Assembly: GCA_947095585.1 (NCBI GenBank)
Contig: OX352761.1
Coordinates: 35,121,777-35,185,776, forward strand
DNA length: 64,000 nucleotides
From: Nephrocerus scutellatus
Taxonomy: Eukaryota; Arthropoda; Insecta; Diptera; Pipunculidae
Reading direction: 5' to 3'
Of the stretch, positions 18,690 to 31,019 are shown in pieces. Each line of letters begins with the position of its first letter. The first letter of the stretch is position 1. The notes below the pieces were generated by a model. It worked only from the letters and a program-made list of their open reading frames with translations, searched no databases and was not told where the DNA came from. A program made the position numbers and the translations under genes.

Positions 18690-20912
18690 AAATATAGTGT
18701 TGTATTGGCGCAAAAAAAAAATTAAAAACATAAGTGCCGTTTAAAATAACAGCTCGCGCGTTCGCTCGGTCACCAAGTGCAAAGTGCAGTGTGCGGTGTC
18801 CGTTCGTCCCATCCTCAACAGCTAAACAAAAGAATTTGGAGAATTATGTTGTTGTATGCTTGCATACACAATGTGATAATCTAATTCTTTTGTAATTATA
18901 TAACGGATTGTGAGAGTTTGTTTCTTTTGGTGATTTAACTCATTTTGTCGTGAAGGCATAGCACTGGCGACAATTTGTGTTGATAATCCACTTAGAGACA
19001 TACTCTTCTCAATTTGGTTTAAAGAAGCGGTAAGTTGTGTTTTGTGTGTTTGTTTTTTGTAGTATGTGTGTTTTCAGAGTGGATCTCAGCAACATACGTG
19101 GGCTGAGAACGAATTCTTTTTCTGTGTTTAACCATGTACATGTCCCCATGCTAGCAATTTTGGCACTGAGTGAAACTCAGGTGTTTGATAATTCTGATGT
19201 TTCGGAATTTAATCTGCATGGGTATAGCTTGGTGCCATTATTTTTCTCTCGACGCGGACTCGCAATCTATGTCCAGAGTGATGTTGCGTTTCAGCTTTTG
19301 CCTCAATTTAGCCAAAGTTCCAAACCGGAATTCAATTTCATTTGGCTCAAAGTTAAGGTACAAGAGCGCAACATCTACTACTGTTTTCTTTACAGAAGCC
19401 CCAACTTAGACAGTGTTTCATCTCAGAGTGAGTTTGATGCACTGTCTGATTCAATCTTAAGAATTGATAAAAAACATGAAATCGTTATTGCGGGCGATTT
19501 AAATGTACACAATTCTGGGTGGCTTCGCCATTCTGGCCAGATAACAACCGAAGGAAGGTGTGTTGAGTTATTCGCTGAGTTCAATCACCTTACTCAGCTT
19601 GTAAATGAGCTTACCCGAATACCTGACATTGCATATCATTCCGCTAACACCCTTGACTTGTTCCTTACTTCTCGTCCTGAGAAATACTCCGTCAATGTAT
19701 TATCGCCTCTAGGCTCGTCAGACCATTGTGTAGTATTAGCTAATTTCTCGTTAATAAACCACGTAGTTAGAGAAAAAACTCCAAAAAAAAAAGTATGGCA
19801 ATACGGGAAAGCCAATTGGGACGGCCATAACGACTTCTTTTGGAGAACTAACTGGTCGCTATTGTGTCGTGATAGCAACGTGGATGCCGCCGCCGATGCA
19901 ATCACAAACATCATTCTTATTGGTATGAGAAAGTTTATCACTTTCAGGAATAAATCTATCAAATCAAAGGACGATGGATGGTATGACTTGAGCTGTAAAG
20001 AGGCTTCTAGGATTAGAGAGGTATGCTTTCGGTTTTACAAAGCAAACCCTACCGAGAAAAACCGAAAAAAGTTTAAACGAGCTAGAAATGATTGCAATGC
20101 CCATCTTCGGCGAGTCAAATTCGCCTACGACCGAAAATTACGGCAAAAAATACTACAATGTCCCAAAGGTAGTAAAAATTTTTGGTCCTTCGTGAAAAGA
20201 ATAAAAAATACAGCCTCGTCGTCGATTCCAACGCTCATTTATAATGACATTCCAGTTGTCAGCTCTATAGACAAAGCCAATATGTTTGCTGCGCATTTCG
20301 CAGCTAGCTCTACGCTTCCAGATTGTGCATTGCCGCCTCCTGCACCTCAGAGTATTGAACACTCAATGGGGCAGATATTAATTCGTACTCGTGCAGTTGC
20401 TAGAGTTTTGAATGATCTCATTACTATTCCGGAAGCTTTTCGATCTATCCTATTCTTCTACACTTTTTCCGAGAAGTTGGAAAGTAGCCAGCCCACACCC
20501 AAAAAAGGTGAGCCGTCGTCTTCTTCTTCGTACCGACCCATAGCACCTACATTCATTCTTTTAATGATCATGGAAGCGCTGATCAATTTTCAGCTCATGA
20601 AATATCTTGAAACTAACGAAATCTTTAATAAACGGCAATACGAATTTCGTGGGCAACGTTCTACTGGTGATTTGATAGTATATCTCACCGAATAGGTCTT
20701 TGAATCAATTTAGTGAAAGTAAAGCTGTTGCACTCGATATTTCCAAGTAATTTAACAGGCATCGAGTTCCTTTTCCAAAATGCGAGCTTATGGAGTCGTT
20801 GAAAAACTGCTTCACTGGATTAGAAGCTATATTTTGGACAGCCTAACTCAAGTTGTCTTCGACGGTTTCAAGTCATAAATACCTCACATAAATGTTGGCA
20901 TATCCCAGGGCT
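18690..20912 (+). mobile_element. Jockey/CR1-like LINE, 3'-truncated by a family C element
   Basis: A GC-richer leader (about 18690-19036) precedes a long open frame with endonuclease and the first part of reverse transcriptase. The RT breaks off at about 20912, where inverted family C sequence starts (CTATATTAACTTCGCGTG). The 3' half of the LINE is not found elsewhere in the window. Confidence 0.75.
19073..20880 (+). pseudogene. LINE ORF2: endonuclease and partial reverse transcriptase
   Basis: The open frame (first ATG 19037; the domain proper begins near 19073 with FRVDLSNIRGLRTN) runs 552 codons to 20695. Endonuclease landmarks are LALSETQVF (about 19170), FLYRSPNLDS, IVIAGDLNVHNSGWLRHSG (about 19487) and SPLGSSDHCVV (about 19710). 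After a charged linker the RT start reads PTPKKGE, SYRPIAPTF and RQYEFRGQRSTGDL. Beyond the stop the palm begins as AVALDISK with a stop in place of the next residues. It would nick the target and copy the element RNA; as it stands it lacks a complete palm. Confidence 0.8.
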
Positions 20913-21425
20913 TTTCTCTATATTAACTTCGCGTGCAAGTGGCTGGGTGGCTGGCTGGCTGGTCAGATTTTCTGATCAATTTTTAACCCACTTCCCATAG
21001 TCCGATTATATTGAAATTTTGCACACATGTATATTTCCGGTGTCAATACTTTCTATTAAATATTAATTTGAGGCCCCTCGGACCTTGGGGTCGGGGGGCT
21101 CCCATACAAATATTTTACAAAATTTACCCGATTTTCTTAAAATTTCTTTTTATTTAAATATGGTGTGAATTTGAGCCAAATCGTTCCATAAATAAGAATT
21201 TTCAGAAAAAAAAACGATACCAGCCACCTAGCGGGTGTTTTAATAGTTATTATGCTATTCCTATAACCCGACTTTGTTTTATATATATAGATATTAACTT
21301 CGCGTGCCAGTGTGTTTGTGGCTGGCTGGCCAAATCTTGTAATAAATTTTAAACCCACTTCCTAAAGCCCGATTTTAGTCAAACTTAGCACCCATGATGG
21401 TGTCTTACCAAAATCAGTATATGAC
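20913..21425 (-). repeat. Inverted family C element with an internal Helitron fragment
   Basis: Inverted tail TATTAACTTCGCGTG and GGCTGGCTGGCTGG microsatellite at 20913, one unit, then a Helitron 5' piece (about 21143-21291, ending in TTTTATATATATAGA), then a second inverted family C tail at 21292. The Helitron piece carries the complement of TTGGCTCAAATTTACACCAT, shared with 13620-13660. Confidence 0.65.
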
Positions 21426-21429
21426 ATAT

Positions 21430-22535
21430 ATTATAGCTGTCATGCAAGACATCTTGTGCTCGGGGTGTGGTTTCTAGTCAGAAAAAGAATGAAACCCACC
21501 GTTATCGTCTTTAAAGCAGTAAATGAATGGCGTTCTTCGCGTTCGCGCTCAGGACAGATTTAAAATCATAAGACTCATAAACATTCACGCACCTACAGAA
21601 GATCCCCCAGATGATGAAAAAGAAGAATTCTTTGAATCAGTCGAACGGGAGCTCCATGCTTGCCCTCAGTATGATGTAAAAATCATTCTGGGGGATATGA
21701 TTGAAAAAATAGGTATGAAGCCAGTATTCAGGGAGTACATTGACACCCAGAGCTTACACTAATGACAATGGAGAACAAGTCATAGAGATGGCAGCGAGCA
21801 ATATATAGACACGCCTTAAAAATACTGTCATTAGTACTGCTGACTCCATCTTAGGCAGTAGTCGTATAGAGCGGAACGACTCGATGACGAATGTAAGTTA
21901 GCGACTGAACGTAAGAATGTTGCGTACCGAGCAATGCAACCATCTCATAGAACGCGGACATGCGAAGATATAAAGAGCTCAAAATATATAAAAAAAGTTT
22001 AAGGGCGAAAGAAAGCAGCCTGGGAAAAGAATCTCGTCCGTGAACTAGAACATTACAGAGGGCGAAGATCGCACTAGGCGCGGTATGATGCATCAATATA
22101 CACCACGTTGCTCATACTGCAAAAATAAAGATGGAATTTGATCGCCGATCTCAAAGGCATCTTAGAGCATTGGCAAGAGCACTTTCATGAGTTGTTACAT
22201 GGCCAGCTAACTGAGGAATTGGATGCTACACCAATGACCGAAGACCACACTATTCTGTCGCCACCAAGCATTGACGAATTTAGCAGACCGATATATCAGC
22301 TAAAAATAGTAACGGCCCGGGTTTAAATGGTATCCCAGCGGAGCTGATTAAAACAGAAGGTCCCGCAATACACCAAGCAATTAATGAACTAATAGTGCAA
22401 AAATGGGAGGAAGAAGCGATGCCAGAAGACTTGCGAAGAGGCATTCTGTGCCCCATAATTTCTTATGTATGGGGCAAAGGATGCATTACAATATGCAACA
22501 ATTATCATGATATAGCGTTATTTTGTTGAGGTTCA
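21430..22535 (+). pseudogene. RTE-like LINE fragment (endonuclease to early RT)
   Basis: IRLINIHAPTEDPPDDEKEE and [15 protein letters not shown] (about 21570-21710) are the endonuclease; the Asn-Ala expected after GDM is changed. A linker and [20 protein letters not shown] (22140-22200) align with 9370-9420. The early RT reads [10 protein letters not shown] and [11 protein letters not shown] before the sequence breaks off near 22535. Deletions and stops show it is dead. Confidence 0.8.
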
Positions 22536-22559
22536 TACAAAGTTTTCAACGATATTAGC

Positions 22560-22980
22560 CAGTTTTCAACGGTGTTAGCTACATAGGGACTGGCGAGTGT
22601 GAGGTCAAGTACCTCCTCGCGAATCGTATTTAAGAATGTGAGTTTAGAGGGATACTACGGAGATATTCTAGAAGACACTCACCCCTTCTGTAGATGCCAC
22701 TACTGCCCCAGACGTGATGCGCATTTGCATCACAACCTATGATGTACTATCGGTTGTTGTCATGGCTGCGTTGAATTAGGTTCTAGACCTCAATAGGCGG
22801 AATATTGTTGTCGTCGCCGTGGAAGTATGCCGAGGCACACACCGCATTTAAAGATTAACTTACTTGCCTTATTTTGTAGACCTTCGATTTGACGGCTAAT
22901 AACCAAAGGTTCTTGGATTAATGCCAAGGGTTATGCTGTCATCAGCGAATCTTTTGATAAGGGTAGCGGACGCACCCTTA
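22560..22980 (-). pseudogene. LOA/R1-like LINE endonuclease fragment
   Basis: The minus strand contains AYFHGDDNNIPPIE and [17 protein letters not shown] followed by GECLLEYLRSIPLN, the same endonuclease type as 11945-11700. It is in several frames. No RT follows within the window. Confidence 0.7.
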
Positions 22981-22984
22981 ACGC

Positions 22985-23215
22985 GATGTAGATTCACTGT
23001 AGACTTTTAAATTCTCTGTATTAACTTCGCGTGCCCGTGGTTGGCTGGCTGTCTGGCTGGTCAGATTTTCTGATCAATTTTTAACCCACTTCCCAAAGCC
23101 CGATGCTATTGAAATTTTGCAATACATATATATTTCCGGTGACATTACTTGCAATTTCAGAGAGATCGGGCAGCAGGATTGGAGGCTCCCATACAAATTT
23201 TTCCATTTAGCGGCA
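22985..23215 (-). repeat. Inverted family C element, short copy
   Basis: Begins TAAATTCTCTGTATTAACTT, has the inverted tail and GGCTGGCTG microsatellite, then one unit ending near 23215. Confidence 0.7.
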
Positions 23216-23640
23216 TCAGATCATATCATACTATAATGACTGTGTTCTGTGTGCGCTGATGAGCTGATGCGCTGTAAGCAGCGCTGCTTGCTTTACGATT
23301 GTGGTTGTTTTGTTGTTGTGTTGCAGAGAGCAACATAGAAGAGAGTATAGAGATATCAAGAGGAAGTAGAACAAATATTTTTATACAAAACTGAATGGTT
23401 CCGCAATTGAAATGTGTTGTACACTCAGTTGTGTGAGTGCATTCTTAATTTGTGTCTTGTACAATATTACGAGAATATGAAGAACTGGTTATGCACTCAA
23501 CTGCGTAACAGCTTAACAAAACTCAAAAGAAAGAAATTTAGTGGTATTTTCTACGTCGCACCAGCCATGGCTGTGGCTGCTTTGTTTTCACCACCAAATG
23601 GGGAATTTCACCACAAAATCGAATCTCCGATCAGAGAAAA
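23216..23640. other. Unassigned spacer
   Basis: No protein or repeat similarity recognised. Short open frames exist on the plus strand, but the 133-codon one (23414-23815) runs into the family C repeat and has no recognisable domain. Confidence 0.4.
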
Positions 23641-24745
23641 ATTTCAATTTTTAAATTCGCTTGCCCGTGGCACGTCTGTCTGTCGGTCGGTTGGTCTGTT
23701 TGTCGTGGAATCTAAATTTTTTACCCACTTTCTAAAGTCCGATTTTGTTGAAATTTTGCACACATGTGTATTTCCGGAGACAAATCTTTTTATTAAAATT
23801 TGGGTGCCCATATAAAAATAAAAATCAACCCGATTTTCTTTAAATTTTATACTCATATGTATCTCCGATGGACAACACTGTTTGTAAAAAGATTGGAGAC
23901 CCCGGGCCCACGATTTTCTTCAAATTTTATATACGCATATATATCCGATAGACAACACTTTTTATAAAAATCTTGGAGACCCCGGGCTCGAGGGTCATAG
24001 GGCCCCAACAAATTTTTTAAAAAACTTAACCCGATTTTCTTCAAATTTTATATACGTGTGTATCTCCGATGGACAAGACTTTTTGTAAAAATTTTGGAGA
24101 CCCCAAGCCCGTGGCCCCATACAAAATTTTAAAAAAATTAACTCGACTTTCTTCAAATTTTACACACAGGTGTACCTCCGATGAACAACAATCTTTGTAA
24201 AAATGTTGGAGGCCCCGGGCCGCGGGGTCGTGTGGCACCATACAAATTTAAAAAAAAATTAACGCGAATTTCTTTAAATTTTATACACGAGTGTATCTCC
24301 GATGGACAACACTTATTGTAAAAATTTTACAGACGCCGGGCCCTGGGCTCGTGGGGCCTCATACAAATTTAAAATAAAAATTAGCCCGATTTTGTAAAAT
24401 TTTATACACATGTGTATTTCCGATGGATAAAAGTTTTTGGACATTTTTTGAGCGAATGGGCCCTGCGGCCCGAAGGGTGCCCGTGTAAATTTTTTAAAAA
24501 CTAGACCGGTTTTCTTCAAATTTTAAACTTATGTTTATCTCGATGGACAAAAGATTTGTAAAATTTTTGGAGCGAATTGGCGGGCCATGAGGCTCGGGGG
24601 CGGGGCCATAATTTTTTTTTAAAAATTAGCCCGATGTATTTTAAATTTTGAACATATGTGTATTTCCGAAAGACCAAACTTTTTGTAAAAATTTTTGAGT
24701 TTTTCATTTAATTTTTTCCCCATACAAATTTTTTTTACATATGTG
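23641..24745 (-). repeat. Inverted family C array, about nine to ten units
   Basis: The longest family C array. The box TCTCCGATGGACAAnAnTTT recurs about every 110-120 bp (near 23862, 24063, 24175, 24297, 24418 and 24538), alternating with GC-rich GGGCCC/CCCGGG boxes. Five short minus-strand frames across it are only the periodic repeat. Family A follows directly. Confidence 0.8.
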
Positions 24746-24774
24746 TATCTCCTATCCTATCTATCTGGCCTCTC

Positions 24775-24990
24775 ACAATTTATGTAAAAAGCTCAAATAT
24801 GAATTTTAATCAGGATTAGTTCAGCCGTCTGGATTGTAGAGTGGATACAGACATACATACAGACAGACAGACAGAGATTTTTTTATTTTCGCTTTTTCTG
24901 ACTTAGGAGATACGGTAATGGGTAAATCTGCAAAAATCTCGAGTTCGAAAATTTTCATGATTACTTTTACTATATAAAAGAAAGTAAAAT
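24775..24990 (-). repeat. Interspersed repeat family A, copy 3 (inverted)
   Basis: GTTCAGCCGTCTGGATTGTA, the CAGACAGACAGACAG microsatellite and AAATTTTCATGATTACTTTT are all inverted relative to copy 1. The GATTTTGGCGG part is missing. Confidence 0.7.
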
Positions 24991-24999
24991 TAATTGAAT

Positions 25000-25448
25000 T
25001 TTTCAACCCAAAACCAAACTTGAATTACTTTTCCGTTTGAAAATTCTTCTATTTATCACATACCTTATGTTTATTTTCAGTCTTAAAAAACTCCACTAGA
25101 GTTATAAACGTAAAATTAGTCTCCTCTTAAGTTTGTCTGTCCCGAACCAAATCTGGAGTATCATCTCTGTGGGGAGCCAACCTTACAAAGTATACTACTT
25201 TTATTTATTTCCAGATGACCACCACTATTCCCTGCATGACATTATTATAGGCTTGTATCACTTTGCCATTCAAACTTTCCCAATTTTGTTGTAAGCGTCT
25301 TTTCTCTATGTGGATGAGCATCCATTGTGCCCAATAAGCCTAAACTGTAGGAGATTTATCTGCGAGCTCATTCTAATTGGACCGAGTCTCATTTTCCTTA
25401 TATCTCATTATAACGCCCAAGTCAGAATCTAATGTATATTTCCATTTG
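25000..25448. other. Unassigned spacer
   Basis: No coding similarity recognised; it may be the upstream part of the Helitron whose 3' end lies at 26092. Confidence 0.35.
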
Positions 25449-25715
25449 CTGGGTAGAGTTAAGATTTCTATCTCGTGGTTTCAGTTTGGCGTTACATATG
25501 CGAACTGTACCTTTCGATTTGTGTTTCAAATGCAAAGTTTTGTAACCGACACTGTAACTTTGCTACCCGTCAGCAATCGACGAGTAAAGTTTCGTTTACT
25601 CAGCTTGGTTTGGAGTTGGCGTTGCATTTGCACAGCGTTCACCAGGAAAACCACGAACACCAGGATTTCGGATTTGGTTTGTACAAATGCAAAGAGACAT
25701 AACAAGTCATCCATT
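25449..25715 (+). repeat. Repeat family E, copy 1
   Basis: Shares AAGATTTCT and CTCGTGGTTTCAGTTT, GCGAACTGT, TTTTGTAACCGA, ACTTTGCTACCCGTC and GCAAAGAGACAT in the same order with 43545-43805. The open frames across it differ in frame between copies, so it is not coding. Confidence 0.6.
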
Positions 25716-26044
25716 CTAATCATTTCGTCTGTCCATTGTTCGTCAAGAAGCTGCATAAGTAGGATATCATTTTCTTCCATACGACAGCAGTGTTTGCAAT
25801 CCACTTCTGACATCAATATTCCGAATAAAAAGAATATGTTGCTTGCTCTACGGTGGGTTCACCTTAGAATTTATTTATTCTTGCTCCTGGAGGTGAAACT
25901 AAAAACATTGTGTATATTTGTTTTATATTAATTTTATAGTGGATTTTTATATTTTTTTTAATTTGAATATTGTACCTATACGTTAAAATTACTTAGTCTT
26001 TACCTTATAGATAGGTTTAATTTTTTTTCTACCCCTACCTAATA

Positions 26045-26092
26045 GAAGATTGGGATAAATAAATACCTGGGCAACGCCGGGTAATCAGCTAG
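26045..26092 (+). mobile_element. Helitron 3' terminus
   Basis: ACCTGGGCAACGCCGGGTAA followed by TCAGCTAG and then T is the conserved insect Helitron 3' end: a GC hairpin just before the CTAG terminus with insertion before T. The 5' border is not identified; family E at 25449 may belong to it. Confidence 0.65.
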
Positions 26093-26360
26093 TTAGGTAA
26101 TAAAACTAACGTCCATCATAAATGCATACGCGCTTTAGTTTCATGCCCAAAATTCAAACCTTTTTTTTCGGTCTCCATGGATGTGTGTTGATAGTTTGGT
26201 ATGTGTGGTGATTGTATAGGCTATTCTCAATGCCTTCAAGGGCCATATATCCAATATTGCATATCCATATAAAATTTTGTACGAACCAACTTCTTTCAAT
26301 ACACACCCATGGAACATCAAACGACATTGTACGGACACATTTAACAAGAATTTGACTAGT

Positions 26361-26525
26361 CGCATATTGAGAGCAGGACAGCGCAGTATAGCGTAGCCGC
26401 GGTTTATAGGGCATACAATGTTGTACTAAATGACGCACATTCAGATTTTGCGGCTTTCAGTCTAACATTGTGTGCTTCAAAAACTTCGGCTATGCTATGC
26501 TGTGGTGGGCTGTGCTCAATATGCG
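26361..26525. repeat. Foldback MITE-like element (165 bp)
   Basis: The ends CGCATATTGAG and CTCAATATGCG are inverted copies, and the similarity continues inward for about 40 bp (CAGTATAGCGTAGCC against GGCTATGCTATGCTG). No clear target duplication and no coding capacity. Confidence 0.5.
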
Positions 26526-27504
26526 GCTGGCCTTTGTATGGAAATAATAATTATAATTACGAGTATTTACGTTGTACGATGATAGACTAGAAATCAACCA
26601 ACCACCTGATGTTTTACCTCTGGACTCTACCCCTCCAGTTATAACTCTACATTTGCGTATCACCACTTTTATTTATTCATTAATTACGAAAAGTACATGG
26701 CGGGATGCGACAGAATAGGTCGGGCGTGCCAGTTGTCACTTGATGAGTTAAATCAAGAGTCAAGCGCTGATAAGTAAAGTTTGTGCTGCATAACGAACCT
26801 GAAGGCGTTTGTTTATCTGCCTGATACGCATCGTACGCCCACATGTACATTTACGAGTATCTATGATGCTATTAAGAGATTTGAAATAATTAAATTGCCA
26901 TTCCATTTCGGGAATGCCCGAGACTAGTCCTTTTGGGTTTATCCTATGAATTTGGATAAACTTTGAAGGCTTATCTTTGGGGACTGTTGCCGAGCTAACG
27001 CTTTTCTTTTCATTTATAAACATTCAGCTTTATCGCGGTAAGATTGATGTGACAAAAAATAATAGCAACACAAAAAAAAAGAAAATGAAATGGAAATGAG
27101 CTGACCTCGCAGTGTTCGGCGTTCAGTTCTGAAAAAGTCGTCCTGACGACTGGTGTATTTATGGGTATGTATGTGTCCTGTCCAGTTGAAAACAGTTTAA
27201 CATTATATTCATTGCGTAGTATTACGTACAAACACCAGTTTTTGTACAATAAAAACTAGAGATGTGTTTCCATGAAAAGCAAATTGAAAATTTATTCGAT
27301 AATAGTATCAGTGCCGATTAATGAAAAAAATGTCCTGATGAGATATAATATGTATAACAGTGAATAAGCAATACTTTGATTGACACGTGAAGACAGACGA
27401 TTTATTTGATATAGTGTGATCTTATAGGTAATACTTGTGATAATTAACGGTGCGGTAAATTACATTTTTGATTCATTCTTTTAGTAAATTTATCTATTAC
27501 TTTA
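26526..27504. other. Unassigned spacer
   Basis: No gene, RNA or repeat family recognised on either strand; short minus-strand frames (27023-26760, 27249-27010) have no recognisable domain. Confidence 0.4.
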
Positions 27505-27835
27505 TTTTACAAGTATAGTAATCATGTACATTTTCGTCTGTCGTGTCCACTCTACAGCCCAGACGGCTGAATTGATGGGGATGAAAATTCATATTTAAGC
27601 TTTTTACATAAATTGGGAGATCCCAGTTGATTTTGGCGGAAATCGGCCAACCGGAAGTGGCAGTTTTACAGTTTTTCGAGTTTTTGCAAATATCTCACAA
27701 AGTGTAGCAGTTATGAAAAATCTGTAAGTGCAAAGGAAATTAAAAAAAAATAAAAAAATTTAATATACATTTATTGAAGATTCCTGCCCGTCCGTAAAAG
27801 AAAGTCGTGTTGTGTCCACACCTCCATTTTTTTGT
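27505..27835 (+). repeat. Interspersed repeat family A, copy 4
   Basis: Carries CCAGACGGCTGAATTGAT, TTGATTTTGGCGGAAATCGG, TTTTTCGAGTTTTTGCAAAT and GTTGTGTCCACACCTCCAT. The CTGTCTG microsatellite is almost lost, so this copy has a cleaner interior. Confidence 0.7.
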
Positions 27836-28945
27836 TTTTTGCCAAAAAAAATTAAAGCTGATGTCATAAAATGTATGTAATCAATTGAATTACTCTACAA
27901 TCAATATGATGTTTAATTTTTTTTGTAAATTCAAAAGGAAAAACTTTAAACCGAAGTATTAACATTACCCAGAAAAACAAAAAAATTAAGGTATCCCAAA
28001 AACATATCTTCTCAGCGGCAATTTAGACCCCAAAAAAAATTATTTCGCTAAAATTATTTTTAGAAAAAGAACTGATAACATAACTGGCGTTTGTATGTCA
28101 ATGGGTTAAGACCTCCCAAATACAAAAAAATAATTTTTCTTTTGATATTGAATCGAAGTTTTAGAATTTTTAATTTCTCAGCTTACAGTTTTTTTTCCTT
28201 TTTATTTTAATCATAATTTTTTAGTCTATTTAATGTTTTGTATTTTTCTTTCACAAAAATGGTCACCGTAACTATAATCTTATTCTAATATGATTGCAGA
28301 TTACATCTACAAAGTGTAGGCTCATTAATCTGTACCTGCTTCGATTTGGTATTAAGACTCACATACGTAAGAAGAAATACTTCTTAAGGTAGTTACGTAT
28401 ACATTATGTTAGAAAATTATTATTTAGTCTTAGCTATTTCGATGTTAAAACATTACATTTATAAATTGAAACAGTGCTGTGTGCAGTTAAATAAATGCTT
28501 TGAAAATAAATTGCATGTATTAAAATTTCTTTCTGACTGCCAAATAAAGTCGTCACAATTAAACATTTTTCACACGAACTATAACCTAGACTCAAAAGAA
28601 GCCATTATCCACACTAGTGTGTTAAGGTAGAAAATATTTTGTTATTTACTGCAGTCTCAGCGAACACACAATCAAACAGTCGTTTTGTATTCATGATTCT
28701 TTGTGAGTGTGCACTTCACACTAAGCTTAAGTATTTGCAGATTCCTGTGAGAAACGTAGTAAAACTACATTTTTTTACAAAATAGATATGTATTTAAATG
28801 TTGTAAGCGTTATTTTCTTCAGACGGGACTAACACGCATTACCCAAAAGTTACGATACTCTAGACTCACCAATTTTACATATTATTTTTGTTAATCTTTA
28901 ACGCAGGTTTCGAAGATACAAACTCCAATCGCCTGTGATCATTAT
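27836..28945. other. Unassigned spacer with a family B fragment
   Basis: The only recognisable piece is TTATTTACTGCAGTCTCAGC (about 28640-28670), a short inverted family B fragment. No gene is recognised. Confidence 0.4.
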
Positions 28946-28949
28946 CATA

Positions 28950-30705
28950 TTTGTCTCTATAGTCTGAAAAATATTTCTCCACCGGTCCCGATTTTGAGCC
29001 GATATCATACGGTTTGGCATCACTAAACTGTGGGCGCCTGGTCTACGCCATCCTTGCAGAGTATGCTTGGCTAGCCTCGCTGTCGTGTTCCCTAAATCCT
29101 ACCGCAAAGGACTTCAAGCTGAATCCTCTTCGCTCATTCGAGCTAGGTGTCCTGCCCACCGGAGCCTACCGAACTTAATTCTATTCACAATATCAACATT
29201 GCGGTAACGATCGTGGATCTCATCTCTCCGAAATCGTCCTTCTCCACAAACGGGGTCAACAATTCTCCGTAAGACTTTCCTCCCGAGCGCGGCTAAGAGG
29301 CTAGAATACTTTTTGCTAAGCATCCAAGTCTCGGATCCATATGTAAGTCATAGCATGACCATTGTCTTTTGCAACAGCAGTTTGGATTTTAGGGATAAAT
29401 TCTTGGATTTGAGGAGTCTTGACAGACTAAAGTATGCTTTGTTGGCTTTAAGCAATTGTGTGCGTAGTTCTGGTTCCATGCTGTTATCTGTTGCTACACT
29501 TGACCCGAGATAGTTTAAGGATTGTACTACTATTTTAATTGAGGGACCATTGTTGGATCTTCTGCTCGCAGACGTGGCCACTTTGGTTTTTCTATTTATG
29601 TGCAACGTCAGATTTTGTGCCACCCGCTCAATCTGGATGAAAGCTTCCTGTACAGCTCTTGGTTTTCTACCACTGATGTCAATGTCGTCTGCGAAAGCCA
29701 GTATCTGATTGGACTTATAGAGGATTGTATATCTCGCCGTTACATCGGAGTCTCGGATCACTTTATCCAACGCATAGTTGAGGACTCAGGCCAGTCCCTC
29801 CTCTTGTCAGAGCCCGTTATAACTTTTGAATGGCCTTGATTTATTTTTATTTTATTATTTTATTTTATTATTTTTAATTGGCTTATAACATTGGTCATGG
29901 TCAACCAACATAGTCGCACTAGTTTATTTGGGATGACGAACTCCCTCATGCCATAACATAGGCAGCTTTAAAGTCAATAAATAAATAGTTTAGTGAGTTT
30001 TGAAATTTTCCATCACCTGCCTAAAAGTGAAATCTGATCAGTTATTGATTTGCGTGGGATGAAGCCACTCTGATATGAACCAAGGATGACTTTAGCATTT
30101 GGGGCTACCCTGTCTTAAAGGATAGAGGTGAAAATCTTATAAACGATACTCAAAAACGTTATACCACGATAATTGCTGCACGTTGTTATATCTCCCTACT
30201 TATGTATGTGGCACAGGATGCCAGTCTTCTAGCATCGCTTCTTTCTCAAATACTTGCACTTAGTTCATAAATTGCTTGGTGTAGTGCAGGGCCTTCTGAT
30301 TTAATCAGTTCTTTTCCCATCGCTCTCAGATGTCTTTGTCACTGTGCTTGTTCACGGACGAGATTCTTTTCCCAGGCTGGTTTCTTTCGCCGGTGAACTG
30401 TTTTTCCATATCTCTTGAGCTCTTTTATTCGCGTGTCCGCGTTCTATGAGATTGTTGCATTGCTCATTGAAGCAACAGTATTCTTAAGGCGTGTCCATTT
30501 ACCTTTAATGCCCGACATCTCAGCCCCAGGATTTACTCTCCCTTCATTTAGCGTGAAGTGCAGACGTCTTGACTATAATATTATTCGCTGATGCAGTCTT
30601 TCTTGATAATGCAATCCGCGCTCGGAGCTCAATACCAAGAAGATAGTGGTACAAATCAACGTTGGCACCTCGGCACGTTCGTAGCGAATCGACTGTGATA
30701 CCAGT
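28950..30705 (-). mobile_element. RTE-like LINE, inverted, 5'-truncated and degraded
   Basis: Read from 30705 down: end of the endonuclease (LRTGITVDSL, then LYHYLLGIELRARIA), the linker, the RT with palm motif FADDIDISGR at about 29680 (catalytic pair intact, unlike 10216-10221), FNYLGS-like and [20 protein letters not shown], then KVLRRIVDPVCGEGRF and [19 protein letters not shown] near 29130. The 3' end with an ATGATNATG-like tail is near 28950. Several frameshifts and stops make it non-functional. Confidence 0.83.
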
Positions 30706-31019
30706 GCGTAATTTAATCAGAAGATATCAATCCGTTTAGCTACATTTTAAAGGTTATGCAAGTATTATGTCCTTCTCCTCGTTCTTCCTATAATGCTGCA
30801 GTGGTTTTTGGATCTGTAAGTTTTTATAATCTTGTACAGAAAGAGCTTTTGTTCAAGGTTATATTATAAGTGATACTACTCGCATTAAATACATTGTAGC
30901 TGAATTGTTTAGATGTCTTCTTTTCTCTACTTTTTAGTGGCTTAAAAACTTGTTTAAGATATCAAAAAAAGTTTTATCGATGCTTTTAAATATGGAATGC
31001 AACATCATTCAATGTCTTC
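30706..31019. other. Unassigned spacer
   Basis: Nothing recognised between the LINE and the mariner relic; it may be the non-coding end of the mariner copy. Confidence 0.35.

Noticed and set aside
19636..19962. 108-codon minus-strand frame
   Set aside because: Antisense to the intact endonuclease frame of the LINE at 19037-20695.
25377..25931. 184-codon plus-strand frame
   Set aside because: It lies on repeat family E; the second copy at 43545 does not keep the frame, and no domain is recognisable.
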